From positions 1 through 64,000 of the forward strand of contig JAJEJB010000032.1 of NCBI GenBank assembly GCA_022828135.1: 64,000 bases of DNA. Direction: 5' to 3'. Source of the DNA: Acidimicrobiia bacterium. Lineage in GTDB: Bacteria; Actinomycetota; Acidimicrobiia; Acidimicrobiales; Aldehydirespiratoraceae. Positions 26,375 to 35,280 of the stretch are shown here, one piece after another (position 1 is the stretch's first letter; every line of letters begins with the position of its first letter). A program made the position numbers and the translations under genes. A model generated the notes under the pieces. The model was given only the letters and a program-made list of their open reading frames with translations, had not been told where the DNA came from and ran no database searches.

Positions 26375-27828
26375 GGGTCTCGCTACTGCAGATGCCTGCC
26401 GACGCGGCCGCCGCGTCGCCGGATCCGGTCCATTTCGTGCGCGGGTGGGTCACAGCGGCTGCAGGCTCAGACCTGATCGTGCTGCCGGAGATGTGGCACC
26501 CCGGTTACTTCGCGTTCGACCAGTACGCACGAGCCGCCGACGACACGCCTGCACTGCTGGCGGCGCTGTCTGAGACAGCCGCCGAGGCCGGGGCGTGCCT
26601 GCACGCGGGTTCTCTGGTCGAAGCCGGCGACGGGCATCTCTACAACACGTCCGTGCTGTTCGGACCCGACGGCACCGAACTCGCTCGGTACCGCAAGATG
26701 CACCTGTTCGGGTTCGACAGCCAAGAGCAACGGCTGCTGAGCCCCGGCGAGGAGGTCGTGGTGGCCGACACGCCGCTGGGTCGCCTCGGGATGGCGGTCT
26801 GCTATGACCTGCGCTTCCCGGAGTTGTTCCGACGCATGTGCGAACGCGGAGCGGTGGGTTTCGTCGTCGCGTCGGCCTGGCCCCATCCTCGAGTTGAGGC
26901 GTGGAGCACTCTGCTTCGAGCCCGAGCGATCGAGAGCCAGGCATTCATGTTCGCCTGCAACGGAGTCGGCGCCACCGGCTATGGCGCGACGCTGTGCGGA
27001 CGATCAGCGGTCATCGACCCGTGGGGGATAACCGTCGCATCACTAGGCGACGATCCCGGCATTGCGTCAATGCCGGTGCAACTCCAGGAGGCCCATACCG
27101 CCCGCGGCCGGTTCCCGGCGCTGGCAGACCGGCAACTGTTGGGCGATCCCGACAACGACCTGGTACTCCGCCAGGACGACGGCACCGCTGTCCGGTTCAC
27201 CGCCAGGCGAGTGGTCCTCGCCGGCTACACCGCCCGCGACACCGACGCCATCAACGCCTACATCGCCAAACTCGAAGAAGAGGGCATCTGTCCACCCGAC
27301 GAGGTGCCCGCCTATTTCGTGGTTGGCGCTGATCGGCTGACGACAGCCCCCCGTATCGAGGTGACCACCGCCTCGTCGTGCGGGGAGGTCGAGTTCGCGC
27401 TGCTCATTGACCACGGCGAAATCTGGGTAGCGGCAGCGTCAGACCACACTGACCGGGCGTTGGAGACCGTCGACATCAACGCCTCCAAACAGAACTGCCC
27501 CAAGGTCCTGTCAAGCAGCGTGTGGCGGCTCAGCGACATCGAGGCCCACTGGGACGACCTCACCTTCGAAGCCCGAACTCCCGCCGGCTCCACGGACCCA
27601 TATCAGGCGGGACCCGTAGCGGCGCTGCGACCCCCTCGTGAGCTGATCGAACTTGTCGAGGACCGTTTCGGCGGGCCCATGGCCGGGACGGTGATCTTGT
27701 CTGGGACCATCCCCGCCGCGGGGGGTTTCGAGTTCCATTCCAGCTTCGAGGTCGCTCTGCGAGACCCGGTACGGGGCCGCTCGCTCGAGGTTGCCTACTC
27801 GATCGTCAACGTCATGGAGGACACCTGA
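26371..27828 (+). CDS. Nitrilase-superfamily hydrolase fused to a DUF2848 domain
   Basis: 485 residues. Residues 1-245 are a carbon-nitrogen hydrolase with the Glu-Lys-Cys triad E40 (LIVLPEMW), K109 (RYRKMHLFG) and C144 (MAVCYDLRFPELF). Residues about 255-485 match DUF2848: VEFALLIDHGEIWVAAASDH, then SKQNCPKVLSSSVWRLSDIEAHW and a late GTVILSGTIP. The first half should hydrolyse an amide or N-carbamoyl bond; the second is uncharacterised and resembles fumarylacetoacetate-hydrolase-like folds. The fusion suggests consecutive reactions. ATGA overlap with the hydroxylase gene places it in the same pathway. Confidence 0.82.
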   Translation: MRVSLLQMPADAAAASPDPVHFVRGWVTAAAGSDLIVLPEMWHPGYFAFDQYARAADDTPALLAALSETAAEAGACLHAGSLVEAGDGHLYNTSVLFGPDGTELARYRKMHLFGFDSQEQRLLSPGEEVVVADTPLGRLGMAVCYDLRFPELFRRMCERGAVGFVVASAWPHPRVEAWSTLLRARAIESQAFMFACNGVGATGYGATLCGRSAVIDPWGITVASLGDDPGIASMPVQLQEAHTARGRFPALADRQLLGDPDNDLVLRQDDGTAVRFTARRVVLAGYTARDTDAINAYIAKLEEEGICPPDEVPAYFVVGADRLTTAPRIEVTTASSCGEVEFALLIDHGEIWVAAASDHTDRALETVDINASKQNCPKVLSSSVWRLSDIEAHWDDLTFEARTPAGSTDPYQAGPVAALRPPRELIELVEDRFGGPMAGTVILSGTIPAAGGFEFHSSFEVALRDPVRGRSLEVAYSIVNVMEDT

Positions 27829-28169
27829 TGGGAAAGCAAGAGTTCGAATTCTTCGATCCGGAGCTACTGCCGTGGCAGCCCGAAGCAGGCATCGAGGGTC
27901 TCTACAGCAAGACCCTCGCAGATGACCCCGCCACCGGGTCGTACACGCGGCTGTTGAAGTTCCTTCCCGGCACCGACACATCCGCGGCGGGGGTTCAGCG
28001 CCACGACTTCTGGGAAGAGATCTGGATGGTCGAGGGGGCCATCCACGACCTGACCCTGGATCAGACCTTCATCAAGGGCATGTATGCGTGCCGCCCGCCC
28101 GGCATGCCGCACGGCCCCTGGGTGAGCCCCTATGGGGCGGTCACCTTCGAAGTCCGCAACTACGAGTAG
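27828..28169 (+). CDS. Small cupin-domain protein
   Basis: 113 residues. A single beta-barrel cupin: QRHDFWEEIWMVEGAIHDL gives the His/Glu metal site of motif 1, and CRPPGMPHGPWVSPYGAVTFEV motif 2 with its His. It overlaps the preceding stop by one base. Comparable single cupins act as isomerases, lyases or dioxygenases; the reaction here is unknown. Confidence 0.8.
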   Translation: MGKQEFEFFDPELLPWQPEAGIEGLYSKTLADDPATGSYTRLLKFLPGTDTSAAGVQRHDFWEEIWMVEGAIHDLTLDQTFIKGMYACRPPGMPHGPWVSPYGAVTFEVRNYE

Positions 28170-28176
28170 AGCACCA

Positions 28177-29037
28177 ATGCTGCTGCTGCAGTTCTTCGTG
28201 TCGGGCGTCGCGACCGGCTGCTTTCTGATCCTCGCCACGATCGGGTTCTCGCTGACTCGTCGCGTCGAGGGGTTCTTGAACATCGCGCACGCGGAGCTGC
28301 TGGGAGTCAGCGCCTTCACGACATGGTGGCTCAACTCTCACCACGGCTGGCACGTCTTAGCAGCCGCCGTCGCGGCGATCGCATTCACCGCGCTGGTGGG
28401 GCTGGGCATCGCCCGCGTCGTGTACGACCCGATCCGCCACCGCGAGCCGGCTGTGCTGTTGATCACCTCCACCGGTGTCGCGTTCGTGATCGGCGGCGCG
28501 CTCCACGGGTTGATCGGAACCGGTATCCGCACCCTCGACATCGGCCTCGCGCAGCGTTACGAGGCCTTCGGGTTGCGTGTCACCAGCCACCAGCTCATCG
28601 TGGTCGGCCTAGCCGCGGCCGTGTCGGTGTCGCTGGCCGTGTTCTTGAACCGCACCCGCACGGGATTGGCGATCAGAGCGATGGCGGTCAACCCCGAACT
28701 GGCCGCGTCGCGCGGCGTCAACCTGAGCGCCACATCGCGGGCGACCTGGCTGCTGTCGTCGGGACTGGCAGGACTAGCCGGGGTCATGTTGGCGATGCTC
28801 GCCACGCTCACAACCGACTTGGCGTTCGCTCAAATCCTGCAGATCCTCGCCGTCGCGATACTCGCCGGTCTCGGGTCGCTCTATGCGGTGATCTTGTCGG
28901 GGCTACTCGTCGGCGTCGCCATGGACGTCTCCGCGTACTGGATCCCCGCCGGGTACCGGCCGCTGGTCGCGTTCGCGGTGGTGATCGTCGTGTTGTTGTT
29001 CCGTCCCGCGGGGCTCGCAGGAACGAGATCCGCATGA
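28177..29037 (+). CDS. Branched-chain amino-acid-type ABC transporter permease (LivH-like)
   Basis: 286 residues, about eight hydrophobic segments. GxxxSLTRRVEGFLNIAHAELLGVSAF is the LivH signature, and the cytoplasmic EAA-like loop is at AMAVNPELAASRGVN, which contacts the ATPase. One of two membrane subunits of the importer encoded here. The start is the ATG at 28177, 7 bp after the cupin stop. Confidence 0.92.
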   Translation: MLLLQFFVSGVATGCFLILATIGFSLTRRVEGFLNIAHAELLGVSAFTTWWLNSHHGWHVLAAAVAAIAFTALVGLGIARVVYDPIRHREPAVLLITSTGVAFVIGGALHGLIGTGIRTLDIGLAQRYEAFGLRVTSHQLIVVGLAAAVSVSLAVFLNRTRTGLAIRAMAVNPELAASRGVNLSATSRATWLLSSGLAGLAGVMLAMLATLTTDLAFAQILQILAVAILAGLGSLYAVILSGLLVGVAMDVSAYWIPAGYRPLVAFAVVIVVLLFRPAGLAGTRSA

Positions 29038-29963
29038 ACTGGCCGCAATTGCTCGTCACCGTGTTGACCCTCGGCAGCATCTTCGGGGTCGTCACCTTGT
29101 CGCTGAACCTTCAATACGCACGCGGCGGCATGATCAATTTCGGGATAGTCGCCTACTTCGCTGTCGGGGCCTACACCTACGCAATCTTCACCCAGCCCCC
29201 TCCGCAGGGGCTGGATCAGTACAAATTCGGGTTCGGCTGGCCGTGGTGGGCCGCAGTCATCGTGGCAGGGCTCGCAGCGTTGGTGTTCGCCGCGGTGACG
29301 GGATGGCCGACGCTGCGGCTGCGAGGCGAGTACCTGGCATTGACCACTTTCGCGTTCGCTGAAGTCTTCCACTCCGTGCTGTTGAACGAGAGACGCATCG
29401 GCAACGGCACTGTCGGCCTCGCCAGAGTCGAACGTCCCTTCGGCGACTGGGGTCCCATCGAGGAGAAGTACGTGTTCGCCGGCGCCGCGGCTCTGCTGCT
29501 GGTCGCGACGCTGGTGGTGTTCCGGCGCCTTCTGGTGTCGCCGTATGGACGTGCGCTCGACGCGATACGCGACGACGAGACCGCCGCTATGGCCGCGGGC
29601 AAGCCCGCGCAGCAGATGCGCCGTCAGGTGTTCTTGATCTCCGCGGTGCCTGTCGGGTTCGCCGGCGCCGTGTACGCCATGTTCACCACCCTCGCGCAGC
29701 CGTCGCTGTTCACAGCCGAGGTCACCTTCATCGTGTGGATCGCGCTGGTGCTCGGCGGTGAGCGATCCGTGTACGGCGTGGTGCTGGGAACCCTCGGACT
29801 GGTGTTCTTCGAGGAGATTGTGCGGGCTTGGCCCTTCGAAACCGTGCGATCCGCGCAAATTGCGGCGGCCGTCGAGCATGTGGTCACCGGGCTGGTGTTC
29901 ATAGCGGTGCTCCGATACCAGCCGTTCCAAGCCGCGGCCACACGCCTAAGGGCTTCGAGATGA
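29034..29963 (+). CDS. Branched-chain amino-acid-type ABC transporter permease (LivM-like)
   Basis: 309 residues, hydrophobic throughout. SLNLQYARGGMINFGIVAYFAVGAY and LRLRGEYLALTTFAFAEVF identify LivM; the ATPase-contact loop is DAIRDDETAAMAAGKP. ATGA overlaps with the genes on both sides. Partner of the LivH-like permease. Confidence 0.92.
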   Translation: MNWPQLLVTVLTLGSIFGVVTLSLNLQYARGGMINFGIVAYFAVGAYTYAIFTQPPPQGLDQYKFGFGWPWWAAVIVAGLAALVFAAVTGWPTLRLRGEYLALTTFAFAEVFHSVLLNERRIGNGTVGLARVERPFGDWGPIEEKYVFAGAAALLLVATLVVFRRLLVSPYGRALDAIRDDETAAMAAGKPAQQMRRQVFLISAVPVGFAGAVYAMFTTLAQPSLFTAEVTFIVWIALVLGGERSVYGVVLGTLGLVFFEEIVRAWPFETVRSAQIAAAVEHVVTGLVFIAVLRYQPFQAAATRLRASR

Positions 29964-30760
29964 CTCTCCCAGGCGGCGCGAACGCACTCAACGGCGTCTT
30001 GCTAGAGGCGAGACACATCTCGAAGCGGTTCTCGGGCCTGCAAGCGGTCGGGGGCGCCAACGGCCTGAGTTTCAGCGTCGACCGGGGTGCCTTCGTTGGG
30101 TTGATCGGTCCGAACGGTGCCGGCAAGTCCACGACTTTCGACCTCATGTCCGGTGTTCAAACCTCAGACACCGGGTCGGTGCTGTTCAACGGTCACGACA
30201 TCACACGCTCCAGCACCGACACCATCGCCGAGAAAGGCATAGGCCGCACTTTCCAGACCCCTCGGGCCTTCGAATCGCTGACCGTGCTCCAAAACGTGGT
30301 CGCGGGCGCGACCAGCCCAGGCGAGAGCCTGCGGTGGGCGTTCGGTCGCAGCTGGCGAAGCCACGAGACCGCAACTGTCGAAGCGGCAGAAGCGATCCTG
30401 CGGCGCGTTGGTCTGCACGAACGAGCCGCAGCGCGTGTGGGCGACCTCTCCGGCGGGGAACTGCGAATGCTCGAAGTCGCACGCCAGCTAGTGCGGGACC
30501 CCACGGTCTTGTTGTTGGACGAGCCCACCGCGGGCGTTCACCCCGGCCTCCAGGAGCGGCTCGCACAGCTGCTGCAGGACCTGCACCGAGACGGCGTGAC
30601 TCTCGTCGTCGTCGAACACAACCTGCATTTTCTGTTGGCTCTTGCCGACCACGTCCTCGTGCTCGCCGACGGCGAACTGCTCGCGCAGGGCCCACCGGCG
30701 GACATACGGGCCGATCCCGTCGTGATCGCCGCGTACCTAGGAGACGGCGATGTTGCTTGA
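29960..30760 (+). CDS. ABC transporter ATP-binding protein (LivG-like)
   Basis: 266 residues. Walker A GPNGAGKST, the FQTPRAFESLTVLQNV segment typical of LivG, signature LSGGELRMLE, Walker B TVLLLDEPTAGVHPG and switch His in VVVEHNLHFLL. ATP hydrolysis drives import through the LivHM permease pair. Overlaps the next gene by 11 bp. Confidence 0.93.
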   Translation: MTLPGGANALNGVLLEARHISKRFSGLQAVGGANGLSFSVDRGAFVGLIGPNGAGKSTTFDLMSGVQTSDTGSVLFNGHDITRSSTDTIAEKGIGRTFQTPRAFESLTVLQNVVAGATSPGESLRWAFGRSWRSHETATVEAAEAILRRVGLHERAAARVGDLSGGELRMLEVARQLVRDPTVLLLDEPTAGVHPGLQERLAQLLQDLHRDGVTLVVVEHNLHFLLALADHVLVLADGELLAQGPPADIRADPVVIAAYLGDGDVA

Positions 30761-31484
30761 GGTGCGCGACCTCGTGTCGGGCTACGGCCGGGTCACGATC
30801 CTCCACGGAGTCGACCTGACGGTCGCAGCCGGCGAGATTGTGGTGGTGCTCGGCCCCAACGGAGCCGGCAAGAGCACCCTGATGAAGACCATCGCAGGGC
30901 ACCTGCGGCCCTCCAAGGGCGCTGTCGTGGTCGACGGCGCAGACATCACCGGACGCCCCGCTCAGGATGTCGCAGCCCACGGCGTCGGCTACGTGCCCCA
31001 GGAGCACAACGTGTTCCGCGAGCTGTCGGTGCGCGACAACCTGCGAGTAGCCGCGCTGTCGTCTCAGGGCACCAAGGACCGGCTTGAGGCCGTGTTCGAG
31101 CGGTTCCCGATCCTCGCGCAGCGAGCATCACAGCGCGCCGCGACCCTCTCCGGCGGGGAACGCCAGACACTTGCGGTGAGTTCCGCCCTCGTCGGCGACC
31201 CCCGAGTGATGCTCCTTGACGAGCCCGCGGCGGGACTCGCGCCGCTGTTCATCAAGCAGATGGTCGAGTGGGTCCGAGACCTCGCCGATGCGGGGATGGG
31301 CGTCGTTTGGGTCGTCGAGCAGAACCCCGACCTGATCCTTGCCGCGTCGGCCAGGACCTACCTCGTCGAGGGCGGACGCATCACGGATGAGTTCGACAGC
31401 CAGGAACTGCTCAGACCCGGCCGCTTGAGAGAACTGCTCCTAGAGGAGCGGCAACAGACCGGCAGCAAATCGCCGCCGGCCTGA
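30750..31484 (+). CDS. ABC transporter ATP-binding protein (LivF-like)
   Basis: 244 residues. Walker A GPNGAGKST, GVGYVPQEHNVFRELSVRDNL (LivF wording), signature LSGGERQTLA, Walker B VMLLDEPAAGLAPLF. Second ATPase of the importer. The ATG is preceded by an AGGAGA site inside the end of livG. Confidence 0.93.
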   Translation: MLLEVRDLVSGYGRVTILHGVDLTVAAGEIVVVLGPNGAGKSTLMKTIAGHLRPSKGAVVVDGADITGRPAQDVAAHGVGYVPQEHNVFRELSVRDNLRVAALSSQGTKDRLEAVFERFPILAQRASQRAATLSGGERQTLAVSSALVGDPRVMLLDEPAAGLAPLFIKQMVEWVRDLADAGMGVVWVVEQNPDLILAASARTYLVEGGRITDEFDSQELLRPGRLRELLLEERQQTGSKSPPA

Positions 31485-31513
31485 CACACAACACCCCAAG
31501 GAGGGGATCAACC

Positions 31514-32908
31514 ATGATACCAACCCAGTCCATCTGGTTGCGGCTCATCGCAGCCTTGTTCGCTCTCACGCTCGTCGCCGCGGCTTGCGGTGACGACGAC
31601 CCCGACGAACAGCCGGCAACCGACGCGCCCGACACGACGAGCGAACCCGCCGCTACCGGCGATGCCGAGCCGGCCGACGAAGAGCCCGACGGCGAGTCCG
31701 CCACTGACGTGGCTGAGCCGGCCGACGACGTGGCTGAGCCGGTCGACGAAGAGCCAGCCGAGGCTGCCGAACCCGCCGACGTCGGCGAGATCACCGTCGG
31801 TGTGCTCGTTCCGCTCACAGGCGAACTCGGCGAGTTCGGCAAAATCGTTGCTGACGCCATCGAGTTCGGTGTCGGCGAGATCAACGCCGCTGGCGGCACC
31901 CGCTGCGGAACGATCCGCACCGTGGTGGCCGACACCGGAGGCGACGCCGAAACCGGCATCCGCGAGGCCACCAACATGATCGAAAGCGAAGGAGCCGTAG
32001 CCGTCATGGGTCCGACCTCTGGTGTGATGGTCGCGCTGGTCGATCTCGCCCACCGCGAAGAGGTCGTGATCATGTCGCCGTACGCCGGCACAATCAACCT
32101 CAACGAACTGGGCGGCAACTTCGTGTACCGCACCGTGTCGTCGGACCTTGGTGACGGCGCTGCGTCGGGTCTGTGGCTATCGAGCCGCGGCTATGAGTCG
32201 GTCGCGTTCTTGATCCAGAACGAGGAATCGACGATCTCGCCGGCGGAGGTCGCACGCGACGAGGTGAGCGGCTCAGGCATCGAGATCACCGACTTCATCG
32301 TCTACAACCCCGGCCAGCCGTCCTATCAGGCCGAGCTGACCACCGTGCTGGCCAACAACCCAGACGCCATCTTCCTCGCCGGCGGCCAGGAATCCGGTGT
32401 CACCGTCATCAAGGAAGCCGTCGCGGGCGGTTTCGAAGGCGAGTGGCTGTTCACCGCGGATCTCGCAGTGCCGGAGATCTTCGACGCTGTGGGAGCGGAG
32501 CTGATCAACGACAAGGCCTTCGTCGAGTTCGCCGACGCAGACCCGTCGCTGCCGGAGTTCATCGCCTTCGAGGAGCGTTACGACAAGGCCGGCGACCCGT
32601 TCGCGCCGAACTCCTTCGACATGATCACGCTGGTGGCGTTGTCGCTGGAGGCCGCCGACAGCTGCAACGGAGCCGGGATCAACTCGGTCATCCGCGGTGT
32701 CGCGCACAGCGACGGCGCTGAGGTGTCCACCTTTGCAGAGGGACGCGACATTCTCGCCTCCGGCGGTGCCATCAACTATGAGGGCGCCTCGGGGCCGCTG
32801 GTGTTCGACGAGTCCGGCACCGTCTCAGGCGCATACACCATCCAGCAGGCCATCAACGGCGAATGGGTGAACGTGGAGTTCTACCCGGCGTCGACGTTCG
32901 ACGGCTGA
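31514..32908 (+). CDS. ABC transporter substrate-binding lipoprotein (LivK-like)
   Basis: 464 residues. A strong AAGGAGGGG ribosome site precedes the ATG. Residues 1-25 are a lipoprotein signal ending at Cys25. A long acidic Asp/Glu/Pro/Ala linker (about 26-90) is followed by a type I periplasmic-binding fold: ITVGVLVPLTGELGEFGK, then AINAAGG-like and VMGPTSGVMVAL segments. The ligand cannot be predicted; members bind amino acids, amides, urea and aromatic acids. Its place between the importer genes and the aminomutase suggests an amino acid or a precursor of one. Confidence 0.9.
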   Translation: MIPTQSIWLRLIAALFALTLVAAACGDDDPDEQPATDAPDTTSEPAATGDAEPADEEPDGESATDVAEPADDVAEPVDEEPAEAAEPADVGEITVGVLVPLTGELGEFGKIVADAIEFGVGEINAAGGTRCGTIRTVVADTGGDAETGIREATNMIESEGAVAVMGPTSGVMVALVDLAHREEVVIMSPYAGTINLNELGGNFVYRTVSSDLGDGAASGLWLSSRGYESVAFLIQNEESTISPAEVARDEVSGSGIEITDFIVYNPGQPSYQAELTTVLANNPDAIFLAGGQESGVTVIKEAVAGGFEGEWLFTADLAVPEIFDAVGAELINDKAFVEFADADPSLPEFIAFEERYDKAGDPFAPNSFDMITLVALSLEAADSCNGAGINSVIRGVAHSDGAEVSTFAEGRDILASGGAINYEGASGPLVFDESGTVSGAYTIQQAINGEWVNVEFYPASTFDG

Positions 32909-32911
32909 CTG

Positions 32912-32939
32912 ACCGCGCCGACAAGAACGTCGGCGCGGT
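32912..32939 (+). terminator. Strong GC-rich hairpin after the binding-protein gene
   Basis: Perfect 11-bp arms ACCGCGCCGAC and GTCGGCGCGGT around a 6-base loop, beginning 4 bp after the stop codon. No T-run follows. It may act as a partial terminator or protect the 3' end of the upstream mRNA. The rest of the 220-bp gap to the aminomutase gene has a weaker 6-bp repeat near 32960 and no gene. Confidence 0.55.
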
Positions 32940-33128
32940 GAATCCCCTCCAGGAATAGCCGGGCGGGGACTCGCAGCCCGGTCTCGATCTTCGATGGAAC
33001 CGACGATGAGACCAAACGGATCGAGCGCCCCGCCCGGCCCTGGAGGCCAACACCAGACCAACCACCTCTCACAGGCGACAAGTCCCGGCACCGGACCCCG
33101 ACACCGAATCTACCGACCGGAGAAAACC

Positions 33129-34568
33129 ATGAGCATCACCAAGTACGAGCCCACCCGCAGAGAACAGCGGGTTCTCGACCATGTGGAGAACCCGCGCTAT
33201 GACCGACAGATCCTCAACGGCCTAGACCCCTTCATCAAGGGCACCGCCCCCGAGGACATGCGTGGCTTCTACACCGAGACCGAACTCGACGGGCTGCTGC
33301 AGATCCGTGGCACCGAACGCGACATCGAGCAGCGCATGCCCGTCAAGATGACCCGCCACTACTTCGAACTCGCCCGAAACAGCCTGCCGTTGCAGAAGCT
33401 CGTCAAGGCCACACCGGAGGAGACCCTGAACCTCGAAGGATCAGAGGACCCCGGATACCAGATGGACTTCAGCCCCGTGGAGGGGTTGCTGCACAAGTAT
33501 GAGATGGGGCTGCTGTATGTGGTGTCGACCTGCTCGGCGCACTGCCGGTTCTGTTACCGCGAGGAACTGATCGCTCGCAAGGACATCGAACGCCAAGACG
33601 GCACCGTCGAAAAGAAGGGCATCGCCAAGATTCCAGACGTCGTCGCGTATGTGAGGGCCCACAACACGGCTGTCGCAGCCAACGGCGGGGTGCATCCCGA
33701 GACGGGACGCGAGAAGCTGCGCGAGATGCTGCTGTCAGGCGGCGACCCGATGGTGCTGCCCAACACCAAGCTCGCTGCCTGGTTCACCGCACTGGCTGAG
33801 GCCGGTGTGGAAGCCATCCGCTTGGGCACCAAGGAACTCGCGTTCCACCCGGATCGGTTCGACGACACGTTCTTGGACATGCTTGACCGGTTCCACCAGA
33901 CCTACCCCGAGGTCGGGTTCAGGCTCATGACGCACTTCAACCATCCCGACGAGCTGCTCACTAAAGACGCTAACGGCGGCTACATCGAGGATGCCGAGGG
34001 GTTCCAGGTGTGGCATCCCAACACCCGTCGGGCGCTCGATGCGGTGGTGTCGCGTGGATGGATCAGCGTCGAGAACCAGTCGCCGATCATCAGAGGCGTC
34101 AACGACGACGCCAACGCCTTGCGGATCCTGCAGCGAACCCTCAAACGGGTCGGGGTGGAGAACCACTACTTCTTCTGCGGCCGTGACATCGTCGCCTACC
34201 AGGCGTTCAATGTGCCCATCGAGACCGCCTGGCGGATCCTCAACGACTCCCAGAAGGGCCTCTCCGGCGTTGAGAACCACGCCAGGCTGTCCATCACCCA
34301 TTACAAGGGCAAGACGGAGGTGGCCGCAGTGTCCGACAAGCCTTTCGCAGGGCTTCCCGGAACCGAGAACGGCTTCGTGGTGTTCAAAATTCTGCGCAAC
34401 GCGGCTGACGCCCCCGACCGCGGCCGTATGTGCATCGTTGGCAGCAACCCGCAGGCGCTGTGGTTCGACGACTACGAAGATCGGGTGCTCTTCGACGATG
34501 CCGGACTGTTCGACTACGTCCGCTTCAAGTCCGCACGACTACAGGACGCCACCGCCGCATTGGCGTAG
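33129..34568 (+). CDS. KamA-family radical SAM aminomutase (substrate probably not lysine)
   Basis: 479 residues. Radical SAM cysteines C135, C139 and C142 (CSAHCRFC), an LLSGGDPMVLPN segment and the RGVND turn are KamA hallmarks. Family members move an amino group from C2 to C3 using S-adenosylmethionine, a 4Fe-4S cluster and PLP. The PLP lysine is probably K395 in HYKGKTEV. The two Asp residues that hold the lysine side-chain amine in lysine 2,3-aminomutase appear absent: the CDL-type site reads CGRD (350-353) and the VDAPGGGGK stretch is replaced. A GGAG site precedes the ATG. CoA transferase and aminotransferase genes follow closely. Confidence 0.85.
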   Translation: MSITKYEPTRREQRVLDHVENPRYDRQILNGLDPFIKGTAPEDMRGFYTETELDGLLQIRGTERDIEQRMPVKMTRHYFELARNSLPLQKLVKATPEETLNLEGSEDPGYQMDFSPVEGLLHKYEMGLLYVVSTCSAHCRFCYREELIARKDIERQDGTVEKKGIAKIPDVVAYVRAHNTAVAANGGVHPETGREKLREMLLSGGDPMVLPNTKLAAWFTALAEAGVEAIRLGTKELAFHPDRFDDTFLDMLDRFHQTYPEVGFRLMTHFNHPDELLTKDANGGYIEDAEGFQVWHPNTRRALDAVVSRGWISVENQSPIIRGVNDDANALRILQRTLKRVGVENHYFFCGRDIVAYQAFNVPIETAWRILNDSQKGLSGVENHARLSITHYKGKTEVAAVSDKPFAGLPGTENGFVVFKILRNAADAPDRGRMCIVGSNPQALWFDDYEDRVLFDDAGLFDYVRFKSARLQDATAALA

Positions 34569-34578
34569 AGCACCGGCT

Positions 34579-35280
34579 GTGATCGATAAGCGCTGCGCCG
34601 ACGCTGCCGCCGCGGTGCACGACATCCGCGATGGCGCGACGGTGATGATCGGAGGCTTCGGCGAAGCCGGCAGCCCCACCGAGCTGATCGACGCCTTGAT
34701 CGAGCAGGGCGCCAGCGAACTCACAGTTGTCAGCAACAACGCAGGCAGCGGAACCACCGGACTGGCGGCGCTCATTGCAGCAGGCCGAGTCTCCAAGATG
34801 GTGTGTTCGTATCCGCGCAGCGCAGACTCGGAGGTCTTCGCCGAGCTGTACCGGGCCGGGCGCATCGCGCTGGAGCTGGTGCCTCAGGGAACGCTCGCCG
34901 AGCGCATCCGCGCCGCAGGCGCGGGCATTCCGGCCTTCTACACACCCACCGCGATCGGCACGATCCTCGCCCAAAGCAAACCGGTGCGAAGGTTCGGGGA
35001 CCGGGAATGCTTGTTGGAGCACGCCCTGAGCGGTGATGTCGCCTTGATCAAAGCCAAAGCGGCGGACCGTCACGGGAACCTCATCTACAACAAGACCGCC
35101 CGCAACTTCTCGCCGCTGATGGCCATGGCAGCCGACACCACGGTCGTACAGGCGAGCATCGTGGCGGCGCCGGGATCTCTCGACCCCGAGACCGTTGTCA
35201 CTCCTGGCATCTTTGTGGACCGCGTCGTAAGAGAGGAACGCTCCCCGCAGGCCTCTTCCCCGGGAGTCGGCTGGCTATGA
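34579..35280 (+). CDS. 3-oxoacid CoA-transferase subunit A
   Basis: 233 residues from a GTG 10 bp after the aminomutase stop. The DGATVMIGGFGEAGSPTELI opening and an NAGSGTTGLAALI segment match the A subunits of ScoA/PcaI/AtoD enzymes. It forms a heteromer with subunit B to activate a 3-oxo acid with CoA from a donor such as succinyl-CoA. The substrate is likely the 3-oxo acid made by the following aminotransferase (inference). ATGA overlap with subunit B. Confidence 0.9.
   Translation: MIDKRCADAAAAVHDIRDGATVMIGGFGEAGSPTELIDALIEQGASELTVVSNNAGSGTTGLAALIAAGRVSKMVCSYPRSADSEVFAELYRAGRIALELVPQGTLAERIRAAGAGIPAFYTPTAIGTILAQSKPVRRFGDRECLLEHALSGDVALIKAKAADRHGNLIYNKTARNFSPLMAMAADTTVVQASIVAAPGSLDPETVVTPGIFVDRVVREERSPQASSPGVGWL

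Noticed and set aside
33129-34568. Lysine fermentation locus
   Set aside because: No 5,6-aminomutase, kdd, kce or kal-type genes are present, and the lysine-binding Asp residues of the aminomutase appear lost.
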